The notes under the pieces are model-generated. The model searched no databases, was not told the origin of the DNA, and worked only from the letters and a program-made list of their open reading frames with translations. Both the position numbers and the translations under genes were made by a program. 64,000 bases of DNA from Edaphochlamys debaryana. Taxonomy: Eukaryota > Chlorophyta > Chlorophyceae > Chlamydomonadales. The stretch spans positions 1-64,000 of the forward strand of contig JAEHOE010000160.1 in assembly GCA_016858145.1 (NCBI GenBank). Direction: 5' to 3'. This document shows positions 1 to 11,970 of this stretch, in pieces (the first letter of the stretch is position 1; each line of letters begins with the position of its first letter).

Positions 1-3000
1 CCGCGGGCCGTTCCAAGCCCGCCCAACCCCCTTGCAAGCATCGATTATATGTATTGAAGGGTTGAGAAGGCTTGGGAGGTGCGGGGGCGCGGTGGGGCGA
101 GAGCTGCGCGCTCTGGGAGACCCGGGGGAAGGCCGGGGGCCGGGGCCGCGGACCCCGCCTCCGCGCAAACTCGGCCCGCTCTGCTCCGGGCCGTTCCAAG
201 CCCGCCAACCCCCTTGCAAGCATCGATTATATGTATTGAAGGGTTGAGAAGGCTTGGGAGGTGCGGGGACGCGGGTGGGGCGAGAGCTGCGCGCTCTGGG
301 AGACCCGGGGAAGGCCGGGGCCGGGGCCGCGGACCCCGCCTCCGCGCAAAAATCGGCCCGCTCTGCTCCGGGCCGTTCCAAGCCCGCCAACCCCCTTGCA
401 AGCATCGATTATATGTATGAAGGGTTGAGAAGGCTGGGGAGGTGCGGGGACGCGGTGGGGCGAGAGCTGCGCGCTCTGGGAGACCCGGGGGAAGGCCGGG
501 GGCCGGGGGCGCGGACCCCGCCTCCGCGCAAAATCGGCCCGCTCTGCTCGGGCCGTTCCAAGCCCGCCAACCCCCTTGCAAGCATCGATTATATGTATTG
601 AAGGGTTGAGAAGGCTTGGGAGGTGCGGGGACGCGGTGGGGCGAGAGCTTGCGCGCTCTGGGAGACCCGGGGGAAGGCCGGGGGCCGGGGCCGCGGACCC
701 CGCCTCCGCGCAAAATCGGCCCGCTCTGCTCCGGGCCGTTCCAAGCCCGCCAACCCCCTTGCAAGCATCGATTATATGTATTGAAGGGTTGAGAAGGCTT
801 GGGAGGTGCGGGGACGCGGTGGGGCGAGAGCTGCGCGCTCTGGGAGACCCGGGGGAAGGCCGGGGGCCGGGGCCGCGGACCCCGCCTCCAGCGCAAAATC
901 GGCCCGCTCTGCTCCGGGCCGTTCCAAGCCCGCCAACCCCCTGCAAGCATCGATTATATGTATTGAAGGGTTGAGAAGGCTTGGGAGGTGCGGGGGACGC
1001 GGTGGGGCGAGAGCTGCGCGCTTCTGGGAGACCCGGGGGAAGGCCGGGGGCCGGGGGCCGCGGACCCCGCCTCCGCGCAAAATCGGCCCGCTCTGCTCCG
1101 GGCCGTTCCAAGCCCGCCAACCCCCTTGCAAGCATCGATTATATGTATTGAAGGGTTGAGAAGGCTTGGGAGGTGCGGGGACGCGGTGGGGCGAGAGCTG
1201 CGCGCTCTGGGAGACCCGGGGGAAGGCCGGGGCCGGGGCCGCGGACCCCGCCTCCGCGCAAAATCGGCCCGCTCTGCTCCGGCCGTTCCAAGCCCGCCAA
1301 CCCCCTTGCAAGCATCGATTATATGTATTGAAGGGTTGAGAAGGCTTGGGAGGTGCGGGGACGCGGTGGGGGGCGAGAGCTGCGCGCTCTGGGAGACCCG
1401 GGGGAAGGCCGGGGGCCGGGGCGCGGACCCCGCCTCCGCGCAAAATCGGCCCGCTCTGCTCCGGGCCGTTCCAAGCCCGCCAACCCCCTTGCAAAGCATC
1501 GATTATATGTATTGAAGGGTTGAGAAGGCTTGGGAGGTGCGGGGACGCGGTGAGGGCGAGAGCTGCGCGCTCTGGGAGACCCGGGGGAAGGCCGGGGGCC
1601 GGGGCCGCGGACCCCGCCTCCGCGCAAAATCGGCCCGCTCTGCTCCGGGCCGTTCCAAGCCCGCCAACCCCCTTGCAAGCATCGCTTATATGTATTGAAG
1701 GGTTGAGAAGGCTTGGGAGGTGCGGGGACGCGGTGGGGCGAGAGCTGCGCGCTCTGGGAGACCCGGGGGAAGGCCGGGGGCCGGGGCCGCGGACCCCGCC
1801 TCCGCGCAAAATCGGCCCGCTCTGCTCCGGGCCGTTCCAAGCCCGCCAACCCCCTTGCAAGCATCGATTATATGTATTGAAGGGTTGAGAAGGCTTGGGA
1901 GGTGCGGGGGACGCGGTGGGGCGAGAGCTGCGCGCTCTGGGAGACCCGGGGGAAGGCCGGGGGCCGGGGGCCGCGGACCCCGCCTCGCTCAAAATCGGCC
2001 CGCTCTGCTCCGGCCGTTCCAAGCCCGCCAACCCCCTTGCAAGCATCGATTATATGTATTGAAGGGTTGAGAAGGCTTGGGAGGTGCGGGGACGCGGTGG
2101 GGCGAGAGCTGCGCGCTCTGGGAGACCCGGGGGGAAGGCCGGGGGGCCGGGGCCGCGCGGACCCCGCCTCCGCGCAAAATCGGCCCGCTCTGCTCCGGGC
2201 CGTTCCAAGCCCGCCAACCCCCTTGCAAGCATCGATTATAGTATTGAAGGGTTGAGAAGGCTTGGGAGGTGCGGGGACGCGGTGGGGCGAGAGCTGCGCG
2301 CTCTGGGAGACCCGGGGGAAGGCCGGGGGCCGGGGCCGCGGACCCCGCCTCCGCGCAAAATCGGCCCGCTCTGCTCCGGGCCGTTCCAAGCCCGCCAACC
2401 CCCTTGCAAGCATCGATTATATGTATTGAAGGGTTGAGAAGGCTTGGGAGGTGCGGGGACGCGGTGGGGCGAGAGCTGCGCGCTCTGGGAGACCCGGGGG
2501 AAGGCCGGGGGCCGGGGCCGCGGACCCCGCCTCCGCGCAAAATCGGCCCGCTCTGCTCCGGGCCGTTCCAAGCCCGCCAACCCCCTTGCAAGCATCGATT
2601 ATATGTATTGAAGGTTGAGAAGGCTTGGAGGTGCGGGGACGCGGTGGGGCGAGAGCTGCGCGCTCTGGGAGACCCGGGGGAAGGCCCGGGGGCCGGGGCC
2701 GCGGGACCCCGCCTCCGCGCAAAATCGGCCCGCATCTGCTCCGGGCCGTTCCAAGCCCGCCAACCCCTTGCAAGCATCGATTATATGTATTGAAGGGTTG
2801 AGAAGGCTGGGAGGTGCGGGGACGCGGTGGGGCGAGAGCTTGCGCGCTCTGGGAGACCCGGGGGAAGGCCGGGGGCCGGGGCCGCGGACCCCGCCTCCGC
2901 GCAAAATCGGCCCGCTCTGCTCCGGGCCGTTCCAAGCCCGCCAACCCCCTTGCAAGCATCGATTATATGTATTGAAGGGTTGAGAAGGCTTGGGAGGTGC

Positions 3001-4970
3001 GGGGGACGCGGTGGGGGCGAGAGCTGCGCGCTCTGGGAGACCCGGGGGAAGGCCGGGGGCCGGGGCCGCGGACCCCGCCTCCGCGCAAAATCGGCCCGCT
3101 CTGCTCCGGGCCGTTCCAAGCCCGCCAACCCCCTTGCAAGCATCGATTATATGTATTGAAGGGTTGAGAAGGCTTGGGAGGTGCGGGGACGCGGTGGGGC
3201 GAGAGCTGCGCGCTCTGGGAGACCCGGGGGAAGGCCGGGGGCCGGGGCCGCGGACCCCGCCTCCGCGCAAAATCGGCCCGCTCTGCTCCGGGCCGTTCCA
3301 AGCCCGCCAACCCCCTTGCAAGCATCGATTATATGTATGAAGGGTTGAGAAGGCTTGGGAGGTGCGGGGACGCGGTGGGGCGAGAGCTGCGCGCTCTGGG
3401 AGACCCGGGGAAGGCCGGGGGGCCGGGGCCGCGGACCCCGCCTCCGCGCAAAATCGGCCCGCTCTGCTCCGGGCCGTTCCAAGCCCGCCAACCCCTTGCA
3501 AGCATCGATTATATGTATTGAAGGGTTGAGAAGGCTTGGGAGGTGCGGGGGACGCGGTTGGGGCGAGAGCTGCGCGCTCTGGGAGACCCGGGGGAAGGCC
3601 GGGGGCCGGGGGCCGCGGACCCCCGCCTCCGCGCAAAATCGGCCCGCTCTGCTCCGGGCCCGTTCCAAGCCCGCCAACCCCTTGCACAGCATCGATTATA
3701 TGTATTGAAGGGTTGAGAAGGCTTGGGAGGTGCGGGGACGCGGTGGGGGCGAGAGCTGCGCGCTCTGGGGAGACCCGGGGGAAGGCCGGGGGCCGGGGCC
3801 GCGGACCCCGCCTCCGCGCAAAATCGGCCCGCTCTGCTCCGGGCCGTTCCAAGCCCGCCAACCCCCTTGGCAAGCATCGATTATATGTATTGAAGGGTTG
3901 AGAAGGCTTGGGAGGTGCGGTGCGGCGCGTGTGGGCGGAGAGCTGCGCGCTTCCTGGGGAGACCCTGGGGGAAGGCCGGGGGCCGGGGCCGCTGACCCCG
4001 CCTCCGCGAAAATCGGCCCGCTCTGCTCCGGGCCGTTCCAAGCCCGCCAACCCCCTGCAAGCACGCTTATATGTATTGAAGGGTTGCGAAGGCTTGCGGA
4101 GGTGCGGGGACGCGGTGGGGCGAGATGCCTGCGCGCTCTGGGAGACACGGGGGAAGGCCGGGGCCGGGCGGCCGCGCGCGGACCCCGCCCTCCGCGCAAA
4201 ATCGGCCCGCTCTGACTCCGGGCCGTTTCCAAGCCCGCCAACCCCCTTGCAAGGCATCGATTATATGTATTGAAGGGTTGAGAAGGCTTGGGAGGGGCGG
4301 GGACGCGGTGGGGCGAGAGCTGCGCGCTCTGGGAGACCGGGGGAAGGCCGGGGGCCGGGGCCGCGGACCCCGCCTCGCGCATTCAAAATCGGCCCCGCTC
4401 TGCTCCGGGCCCGCCGTTCCAAGCCCGCCAACCCCCTTGCAAGCATCGATTATATGTATTGAAGGGTTGAGAAGGCTTGGGAGGTGCGGGGGACGCGGTG
4501 GGGCGAAGAGCTGCGCGCTCTGGGAGACCCGGGGGAAAGGCCGGGGGCCGGGGCCCGCGCGCGGACCCCGCCTCCAGCGCAAAATCGGCACCGCTATGCT
4601 CCGGGCCGTTCCAAGCCCGCCAACCCCTTGCAAGCATCGATTATATGTATTGAAGGGTTGAGAAGGCTTGGGAGGTGCGGGGACGCGGTGGGGCGAGAGC
4701 TGCGCGCTCTGGGAGACCTGGGGAAGGCCGGGGGACGCCGGGGCCGCGGACCCCGCCTCCGCGCAAAACTCGGCACGCTATGCTCCGGGCCGTTCCAAGC
4801 CCGCCAACCCCCTTGCAAGCATCGATTATATGTATTGAAGGGTTGAGAAGGCTTGGGAGGTGCGGGGACGCGGTGGGGCGAGAGAGCTGCGCGCTCTGCC
4901 TTTTATTTCGTTTTCTGAGATGAGGCTTACATGGTGGCTGGGAGACCCGGGGGAAGGCCAGGGGCCGCCT
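1..4970. repeat. Tandem satellite array, about 183 bp unit, 27 copies
   Basis: Twenty-seven near-identical units repeat head to tail; the AT-rich core ATCGATTATATGTATTGAAG recurs about every 180-186 bp from 40 to 4822. The rest of each unit is very GC-rich (GGGTTGAGAAGGC, GAGAGCTGCGCGCTCTGGGAG, CCGCGGACCCCGCCTCC). The window starts inside a unit, so the array extends leftwards. Units differ mainly by one-base gains or losses in G or C runs, plus a few substitutions; units between about 3900 and 4880 are the most diverged. Apparent ORFs in all frames are by-products of the repeat and are not genes. Centromeric, subtelomeric or interspersed location cannot be decided from this sequence. Confidence 0.97.
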
Positions 4971-5070
4971 GCTCCCGTTGGTTTCGTGCGTACCTGGCAT
5001 CAACTATCTATACGATGTGCTTAATGGTGCAGAAGGCTTGAAGGTGCGGGGAGGCGCTGCAGCAGGAAGT
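4896..5070. repeat. Degenerate right edge of the satellite array
   Basis: The last unit is broken after GAGCTGCGCGCTCTG by about 40 unrelated AT-richer bases (4899-4937). The unit sequence then resumes with CTGGGAGACCCGGGGGAAGGCC (4938-4960) and is lost again. A further fragment, AGAAGGCTTG-AAGGTGCGGGG, appears near 5031-5052. This is the pattern expected at an array boundary with an insertion and decay. Confidence 0.75.
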
Positions 5071-6100
5071 ACCGGGCCGAAATACTAGCGTGCTGATTGG
5101 CTGATAGGGCTCTTGAATGAGTCTGCCCAGGCAAAATGAAGGCAAGCCAGGGGCGTCACGTCAGGCCTTTCATTCCTGTCCCGACTGCTGGGTGTGTCTG
5201 CTCTCCTGCACCAACCCGCCCCTTCAATCTAGGGCCCCTGTGGATCACCCTGGGCGGGCGGGGACCTGGCCCGTGAAGAGCTCCCACCTACGTCCATCCC
5301 TACCCCTTCACGCAACCAAACTACCGCAGGAAGTTCTGATGGCCGTACTTGATTGTCAGCACTCTCCCCTGCCGCCTGTGAAACCCCTTACTCCGCTGCA
5401 CCGCGCCCAGGCGCAGGCGCTCTGCCTCCCCGTGGACGGCGCAGGTCTCTCATACCCGTGGGTGGCAGGCGTGCGCCTAGACAGCGCGGGCGGCGTTTGG
5501 CGTCAGCCCACACCCGAGGGCCGTTCCCGCCGCAGGACTGGGCCAATCCTTGTGGCGGGTCGGGTTGCCCACACGGGCCGCTCGGGTGCTCACAGGTCAT
5601 GGCTTTCGGAGCGGGAGGCTGAAGATATGAAGATGCAAGTGAGTACTAAAAAGGCTTAGCACGAAGAAGAAGGGCATGTTGAGCCTATCAGAGCCATTCG
5701 CGCGGAGCAAGTTCGTTCCCGTTTTCACGCGCAGCTTCGTGACCCGCAAAGCTATGACTACGTATCTCTACACGAATCGCTGAGGTCAGAGACATTATTG
5801 ACCCAGCGCGAAGTCGACATGCGTTTTGTCGGCACACCAAGTGGCGGCAGCCCAAGGAGCGACGCTGAAATCCGTTATTCCTAGTGCCTTGCACCGTGAA
5901 CGATGAACTAGTGAGCTGCTTCAGGTTTGCGCGCAATTTTTGCGGGGGTGGTGCGGGGTGCCGACTTCGGTCAGAGCTCGCCACTCAAGCCCGGACCGAG
6001 CGTGATGTTGCCCTCTAGGCATCATCAACCCAGATATGTTGAGAAAGAATCAGTTGCTCCACTTTGCCGCGGATGGGCGCGTGGATTGAGCGATTGAGCA
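5071..6100. other. Intergenic; no gene recognised
   Basis: This stretch lies between the satellite and the GGCCCC tract. A 180-codon open frame on the plus strand (5117-5659) has no recognisable domain and ordinary composition. Splice-like or promoter-like signals are not convincing. I see no RNA gene here. Confidence 0.4.
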
Positions 6101-6686
6101 GCCCCGGCCCAGGCCCGGCCCCGGCCCGGCCCCGGCCCCGGCCCCGCCCCGGCCCCGGCCCCGGCCCCGGCCCGGCCCCGGCCCCGGCCCCGGCCCCGGC
6201 CCCGGCCCGGCCCCGGCCCCGGCCCCGGCCCCGGCCCCGGCCCGGCCCCGGCCCCGGCCCCGGCCCGGCCCCGGCCCGGCCCCGGCCCGGCCCGGCCCCG
6301 CCCCGGCCCCGGCCCCGGCCCCGCCCCGGCCCCGGCCCCGGCCCGGCCCCGGCCCCCGGCCCGGCCCGGCCCCGGCCCGGCCCCGGCCCCGGCCCCGGCC
6401 CCGGCCCCGGCCCCGGACCCGGCCCCGGCCCCGGCCCCGGCCCCGGCCCCGGCCCCGGCCCCGGCCCGGCCCCGGCCCCGGCCCCGGCCCCGGCCCCGCC
6501 CCGGACCGGCCCGGCCCCGGCCCCGGCCCGGCCCGGCCCCGGCCCGGCCCCGGCCCCGCCCCGGCCCCGGCCCCGGCCCCGGCCCGGCACCCGGCCCCGG
6601 CCCCGGGCCCCCGGCCCCGGCCCCGGGCCCCCGGCCCAGGCCCCGGCCCCGGCCCCGGCCCCGGCCCCGGCCCCGGCCCCGGCCCG
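6101..6686. repeat. (GGCCCC)n hexanucleotide repeat
   Basis: About 585 bases consist almost only of CCGGCC/CCCCGG hexamers, with occasional five-base units (CCCGG) that shift the phase. On the minus strand this is a GGGGCC repeat with strong G-quadruplex potential. Every frame is open through it and would encode Gly-Pro, Gly-Arg or Gly-Ala (minus) or Pro-Ala and Pro-Arg (plus) dipeptide polymers. Unit interruptions are more frequent towards the right end. No real coding gene is supported. Confidence 0.97.
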
Positions 6687-7819
6687 ACCATCTTCCCCCC
6701 CCGGGTACCCCCGAAGCTTCACGCGGAACGCACTGCGCGTCCCTCGCGCTTTGCACCGTGCCTGCAGGCATGCGCATTGTTTTCCAGCCTTTCCAGGGCT
6801 CAGCTACCGACTCCAACGACGAGAAAGTGCGACAGTGCGACGGTGCCCCACAGTAGTGTCCTTGGCGTGCCTGCTCGTGTGCGGAGGCGGCGGGGGGGCC
6901 TCAGCGGTCGAATGCACCGGAAGGCGGGGCAGAAGGCAGGTGGAGGGCGCGGAAAGCCAAGAAGCCCTCACTAGCAGACGGCTTGGCCGCGCAAAGGGCC
7001 GATGCGGATGACGGGGCTGCCCAAAGTGAGCCGGGTGGCGCGAGGGTGGGCTGGCCCCAACCCCGAGGCGGGGGAGGGGCGGGGCCCGCTGGTATGTGTA
7101 GGGCGTGCGTGCGTGTCATTCCTTTGCCCGATCAATCGAGTTAGAGCAAGAAACTATTGTTGTCCAGGATGGAGCTTCGCTGGAGGCTCTACGATAGGTT
7201 CTTGAACTTGCCACGGGTACAATGCTTGCTGAGCAAAGTAAGAGTATTACACGACAGGTGCGTACAGATAGGCGTGTCTGAGCGTCTGAGTGAGGGGGCG
7301 GACGCATGGCTGCTTGCAGGGAAACGCATGAGACTTCGTTGCCGAGCAACTCTCGTCCAACCGCCAACCGTCTGGCAGTTGTCCCGGTAACCTCGGCAAT
7401 AATCTCGCTGCCGCAAGCTCACCGGCCAACCTGCGCTCCGCACGTCTGCAGCAGCCACGGACTAGGATGGAGGCCGGACAGTCAGGCCCGCCCCACGCAC
7501 CCTCCCACATGGTACGCGTAGTACGCGTGACGGGGACAGGGACGGGGAGCGGTGTGGACAGGAGGGAACAAGCAAGGGGGCGGGGGGGGGGACTCAGGGC
7601 TGCGGGACACTTGGACAGGCACGAGGGCAGGCACGAGGGCAGGCTGGAGGGGGTGTGGAAAGAGCACGCATGGACCTGAGGTACGTAGGCACTCCGGGAA
7701 TGAGCAGGCAGGTGTCCCCTCCCTCGCAAACCCTCCAAGCAGACATGAGGGACAGCCGAGGGAAGGGGGGTCTCGGAGCGTCAGCGGCCCGTCAGGAGCT
7801 GGCAGCCCGGCTCTTTCCT
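6687..7819. other. Intergenic; no gene recognised
   Basis: This lies between the hexanucleotide tract and the LINE fragment. Only short overlapping open frames without domains are present. Part of it could belong to the missing 5' portion of the LINE, but I could not find endonuclease motifs in any frame. Confidence 0.35.
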
Positions 7820-10800
7820 CTTGCGCCAATGGCAAGGCGCCAGGTTCGATGGGCTGCCGTACGACGGTGTATTGTTAAAATGTGCTGTGGGCTACCTTGG
7901 GGCCACGCCTGCTGGCTGCGGCCAATGCGGCTTTATTTTATGGGGAGGTTCATAGGGATGGAGCGGCCGCTGCGGCCTCGCTGCCGAGCAGCTGGCGGGA
8001 GGGCCACATCTCGCTGATCTACAAGGGCAAAGGCCTGCCCCGTCATGCCCTCCCCAGCTACCCCGCCCCATCACGCTCCTGCAGTGCGACTACAAGCTCG
8101 TCTGCAAGGCAATCAGCAACCGGCTGCAGCCTGCGCTGGCCCTGCTCGTTGACCCCCTCCAGACCGCCTTCCTCGCAGGCCGGTGGATTGGAGACAATGT
8201 GCTGTAACCACCTGGCCATGGCCCATTGGCTGGAGAGGACGGGGGCGCCTGCCGCCTGCATCATGCTGGATATTGAGAAGGCGTACGATCGGGTGGACAG
8301 GGGGTGGCTGTACCGGGTGGTTGAGGCTATGGGGTTTGGGCCGCGCATGCAGCGGTGGCTGCGCCTCCTCACCTCTGATGGGGCGGCACGGGTAATGGTC
8401 AACGGGCACATGTCCGATGCTTTCCCTGTTCGCAATGGGCTAGAGCAGGGCAGCACGCTGTCTCCCGTCCTTTGGGTGTCGCAGCTCGAACCCCTTACCT
8501 CCTACCTTCACCACCTCTGCTCGACTGGGGCCCTGCGAACCCCTGCGCTGCCCACCGGTGCCCCCGCCCCGCCAGCCTCCCATCATGCAGATGACTCCGT
8601 GCTGCTGGTGGAGAACCTGGACCGTGACGGCCCCATCGCCAAGGCGGCCATGCAGCTCTACTGCGACGCCAGCAACGCCAAGGAGAACGCTACCAAGGCC
8701 AAGGGGTTCGTGCTTGGCTCTCACCCGCCTGTGCATGGCGCCCACGCCGCCACCGGGGCCAGCTTCCCGCAGCCTGGAGAGGACCCCCCTCGGCACCTCG
8801 GCATCCCCCTCACCACCGACACCGACCGAGCAGCCAGCCTGAGCTACGGCAGCCGTGTGGGTCGGCTGCACTGCCTCGCCCGGACTTGGCGGCAACACGG
8901 CCTCAACCTGGTGGCGCGGACCCACGTCGCCAAGCAAGTGCTGGGCAACACGCTGACCTACCACCTCTCCTTCGTCCCACTGCCGCCAACCCAGCTGGCC
9001 GCCGTGCGCAAGTGTGTCATCGACTTCGTCGCCTCCTCCTTCCTCCCCGAAGACGCCACCCTCGTTAGCCGTGGCCTTGCGGCCCTTTTGCCCAAGGCCG
9101 CCACCGCCTGCTTGGGCCGCGCCCAAGGCGGCATCGGCCACCTGGACCTGGACGCCCTCTCCACCGCCCTCCACGGCAAAGCCATCGCGCAGCTCGCCCA
9201 GCCCGGACGCCAGCCCTGGAAGCAGCTCCTGCAGGCGCTGTACGGGGCATGGGCCCCGCCGGGTACTGGGGGTTGGGGTTGGGTGTACGGGACCGCTCAG
9301 GCTCCGGCTGGTTTGCCATCGTGGCTCGCTGGCCTGCTTGCTGCCTACCGTGCAACCCGCCCAGAACCCTGCCCCCTGCCGCCAGACACCGACCCGCGAG
9401 CCATCCTGCAGGAGCCACTCTTCTTCAATGCTGCCTTGGTCGACCCCTCAACCCGCCAGCCCTTCCAGCCCCCCTCCCCCCTGCCCGCGGACCTGCCACT
9501 CACAGTCGCACAGCTCCACCAAGCCAGCGAGGACGTGCGGCAACAACCCCTCTTCATCGCCATTACCAGCGCCGCCCCTCCCAGCTGGCTGCGCCTCCTC
9601 CCGGCGGGACTGGGCGCCCCCCAGCCCCTGGCAGCCGCAGCTTGGGAGACTTCCGGGGACGGCGCATGGGTTCGGGACGCAGCGGGGGGCCTCTTTGCCG
9701 TCAGCCGTGACGGCAGCCTGGAGGCCCCGGCCTCCCACCTGCCGGGCCCGGGGGCAGCAGCAGCGTGGTCACCAGCATGCGTCCTGCCAGCCCGGAAGCC
9801 GCGCAGCCTGTGGACTTTGGAGGAGCGCATGGTCTACAACGCAGCGGCGCCGCAGGAACGGCACGCAGCCTGGCCGGTGCGGCGCTTCCTCCTAGGCCCC
9901 TGGCCAACATTGCAGTGCAACCCGCTCGGACATGGTCACGGCCTTGTGCCCCTCGTCCACTACACAGTCAGCCACACCCGACAGCGCATGACGGAGTGGG
10001 CAGCGCAGCAACAGCTCGGCGCTGGCGCCCTACCCCTTACACCGGTAGCGTGGCCGGGTGGGGGCGGAGGGCAGACGGGACGTGTGCTCGCACGGGAGGA
10101 ACGGGATTGGGAGGCCCGGCGCCCCCACTCTGGAACTGCGCGCTTTGCGCAACTGCCGCCGGAACCGGTTCTCTGGATGCAGCCTCGTGCCCGGCCCACA
10201 GGAACACAGGACTCTCCATCCCAGGACCCGGCCCCATCAGTAGCGGACGGACGGCGCAGGAGCCCGCCCCCGGCTGCGGCGCGCCCACCAGCACCACCCC
10301 GCCGCCGCCCCCGCTCGTGCAGCCAACCCTGGCCGCGCGACCAGCCCAGCACCCGCAGCAGCAGCAGCCCCTGCAACACCCGCCGGCAACGCAGCAGGCC
10401 CTGACCCGGCAGCTCCAGCCTCTCCAGTGGCACCTGCCGCCCCGCCCGCCGGCGCTCCACCCAGCCCCCTCCAGCGCAAGCAGGTGTGGAAAAAAAAAAG
10501 TGGCAACGCCTGTGGGAGTGCCCCGCCAGCAACCGGGCCAAGGCGCTGGCGTACCGGCTGCAACACGGCCGCCTGGCGTGCGGCCTGTACGTGGCAGCCC
10601 ACCAGAACCGAGGTCAGGGGCACCTGTGCCCTAACCCGACCTGCGCCGCGCAACCTGGGCGGCGGCACGTGCCTCGCGACAGTCTCACCCACATCTTCCT
10701 GGAATGTCCAGCATACGCACCCGCCCGGGACTGGGTGGGCGCTTTGTGGGCGGCCGTTTCCGGGGGGCCCAGACCCCCCGTCGAGAGCGCCGCCCTCATG

Positions 10801-11970
10801 CTTGGCGATTGCCCAGCCGCATGGGCGTCGTACCCCGACCAGCCGGGGCTACGTCTGCTGTGGACGGCGGTGCGCATCACTTGGCTCCACGCCGTGTGGT
10901 GTGCGCACCGCGACGTGGACCCCAGGAAACGGACTTCAGCCACGGCTGTGCAGCACGCCATACAGGAGATACAGCGCCTTATGTGGGCCCAGTACCGCAT
11001 GTCCGCATTGCCCAATGACGTGCTCTCCAGCCTGCCGCGCAGCCTCATCACCGCCCAGCTTCGCCCCCCGCAGCTGTCAGCGTTCCAGTCCACGTGGGCG
11101 CACCGAGGCGTCCTCTGCACCCTGGAGACAGCCGCTGCGGGCCAGCCGCGACTACGTGTGCGCCTCAACCTGACACATCCCGTCCCAGCTCCATTGGCCT
11201 CCGGCCTACCGGCAGTAGGTGCAGGACATGGGGAGGGGGGACCGGGTCCAGGCAGCTCGGGCCAGGGCGCTGGGGAGCCAAGCCAGCAGGCAGCGGGGAC
11301 GACCAGGGCGGTTGAGGCAGCTGCTGCCCAGGAGCACGGTGAAGGAGCTTTGGGAGCCCATGACAGGGCTGGGTCGGAGCACTCTGGGAGCCCCTCCGGG
11401 CTGGACGCTCGCCTCCCAGTGCTTGCCGGTGCAGGGAGCGGTTCGGCTACAGGAAGCCCAGCGGGGACTCGAAAGAGGAGGAGAGCGGCGGCCGCGGAAG
11501 CCGCAGGGGTCCAACGCCTTCGCCCCGGCAGTGGAGAAGAGGAGCTCAGCGAGCGCCCAGTGAGGACTGAGCGACGAGGCAAGAGGCAGCGGGAGGGACC
11601 CAGGCGGGATCGCAACGATTCGGGGGGTGGAGGGGCCACAGCGGGTGACCCAAACCTGGCCGATAGGGAGGGGACCGGGCACCTGGGTTCCACAGCGGGG
11701 GCGGACTCGGGGGGCCCTGGGGATCGTGGGGGCGCTGGTTCTTGCCGCCCCGCCGCGCCCCCCGCAGGACACCACAACGAGGGAGGCGCAGCCCCCCGGA
11801 AGTGCAGGCGGCGCGCAGCAACACTGAACGCCGCTGGGCAACCCGAAGCCGACGCCCCTGGAGCAGGAGGAGGCAGGACGGTCGGCGGCGAGGACGGTGG
11901 GGAGCGCCTGGCACCATCCACTGTGCCGGAAGGGGACGGCAGCGAGACGGGAGCAGGGCTTCCTCAGTGA
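7820..11970 (+). mobile_element. 5'-truncated non-LTR retrotransposon (LINE), decayed
   Basis: The element carries a non-LTR reverse transcriptase and a C-terminal CCHC zinc motif, the layout of L1-like ORF2 3' halves. No apurinic endonuclease domain is visible upstream, so the 5' part is missing or too diverged. The coding strand is plus, the same as the downstream OSCA gene. No target-site duplication could be defined by eye, so the outer ends are approximate. The left limit is set by the first reverse-transcriptase motif, the right limit by the ORF stop. Confidence 0.85.
7820..11970 (+). pseudogene. LINE ORF2 remnant: reverse transcriptase plus CCHC zinc motif
   Basis: Reverse-transcriptase blocks are readable in order: GKAPGS near 7831, then a one-base loss that puts the continuation in another frame; SLPSSWREGHISLIYKGKG near 7980; a finger/palm block (RPITLLQCDYKLVCKAISNR) in a shifted frame at about 8065-8205; DIEKAYDRVD near 8270; RNGLEQGSTLSP near 8430; and HADD near 8585, where the usual YADD/FADD has His for the aromatic residue but keeps both catalytic Asp. 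A thumb-like region follows. The main frame is stopped by TGA at 10402-10404 and resumes past a ten-A run at 10490-10499. CPNPTC...HIFLEC (about 10624-10710) is the zf-RVT-like CCHC motif. A Gly/Glu/Arg-rich tail of about 240 residues ends the frame. At least three frameshifts and one stop make it inactive, unless some are sequencing errors. Confidence 0.85.

Noticed and set aside
32..4661. Many open frames of 60-550 codons on both strands of the satellite
   Set aside because: They repeat the same peptide in every unit and exist only because the repeat lacks stops; no domain, start context or splice structure.
1..4970. CRISPR array
   Set aside because: The repeats are contiguous about 183-bp units without unique spacers, and the window is clearly eukaryotic.
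5117..5659. 180-codon plus-strand frame
   Set aside because: No domain, no homology recognised, overlapped by opposite-strand frames; probably chance in GC-rich DNA.
6015..7011. Long Gly/Pro/Arg/Ala open frames across the GGCCCC tract
   Set aside because: All frames are open because of the hexamer. There is no unique protein sequence beyond the repeat.
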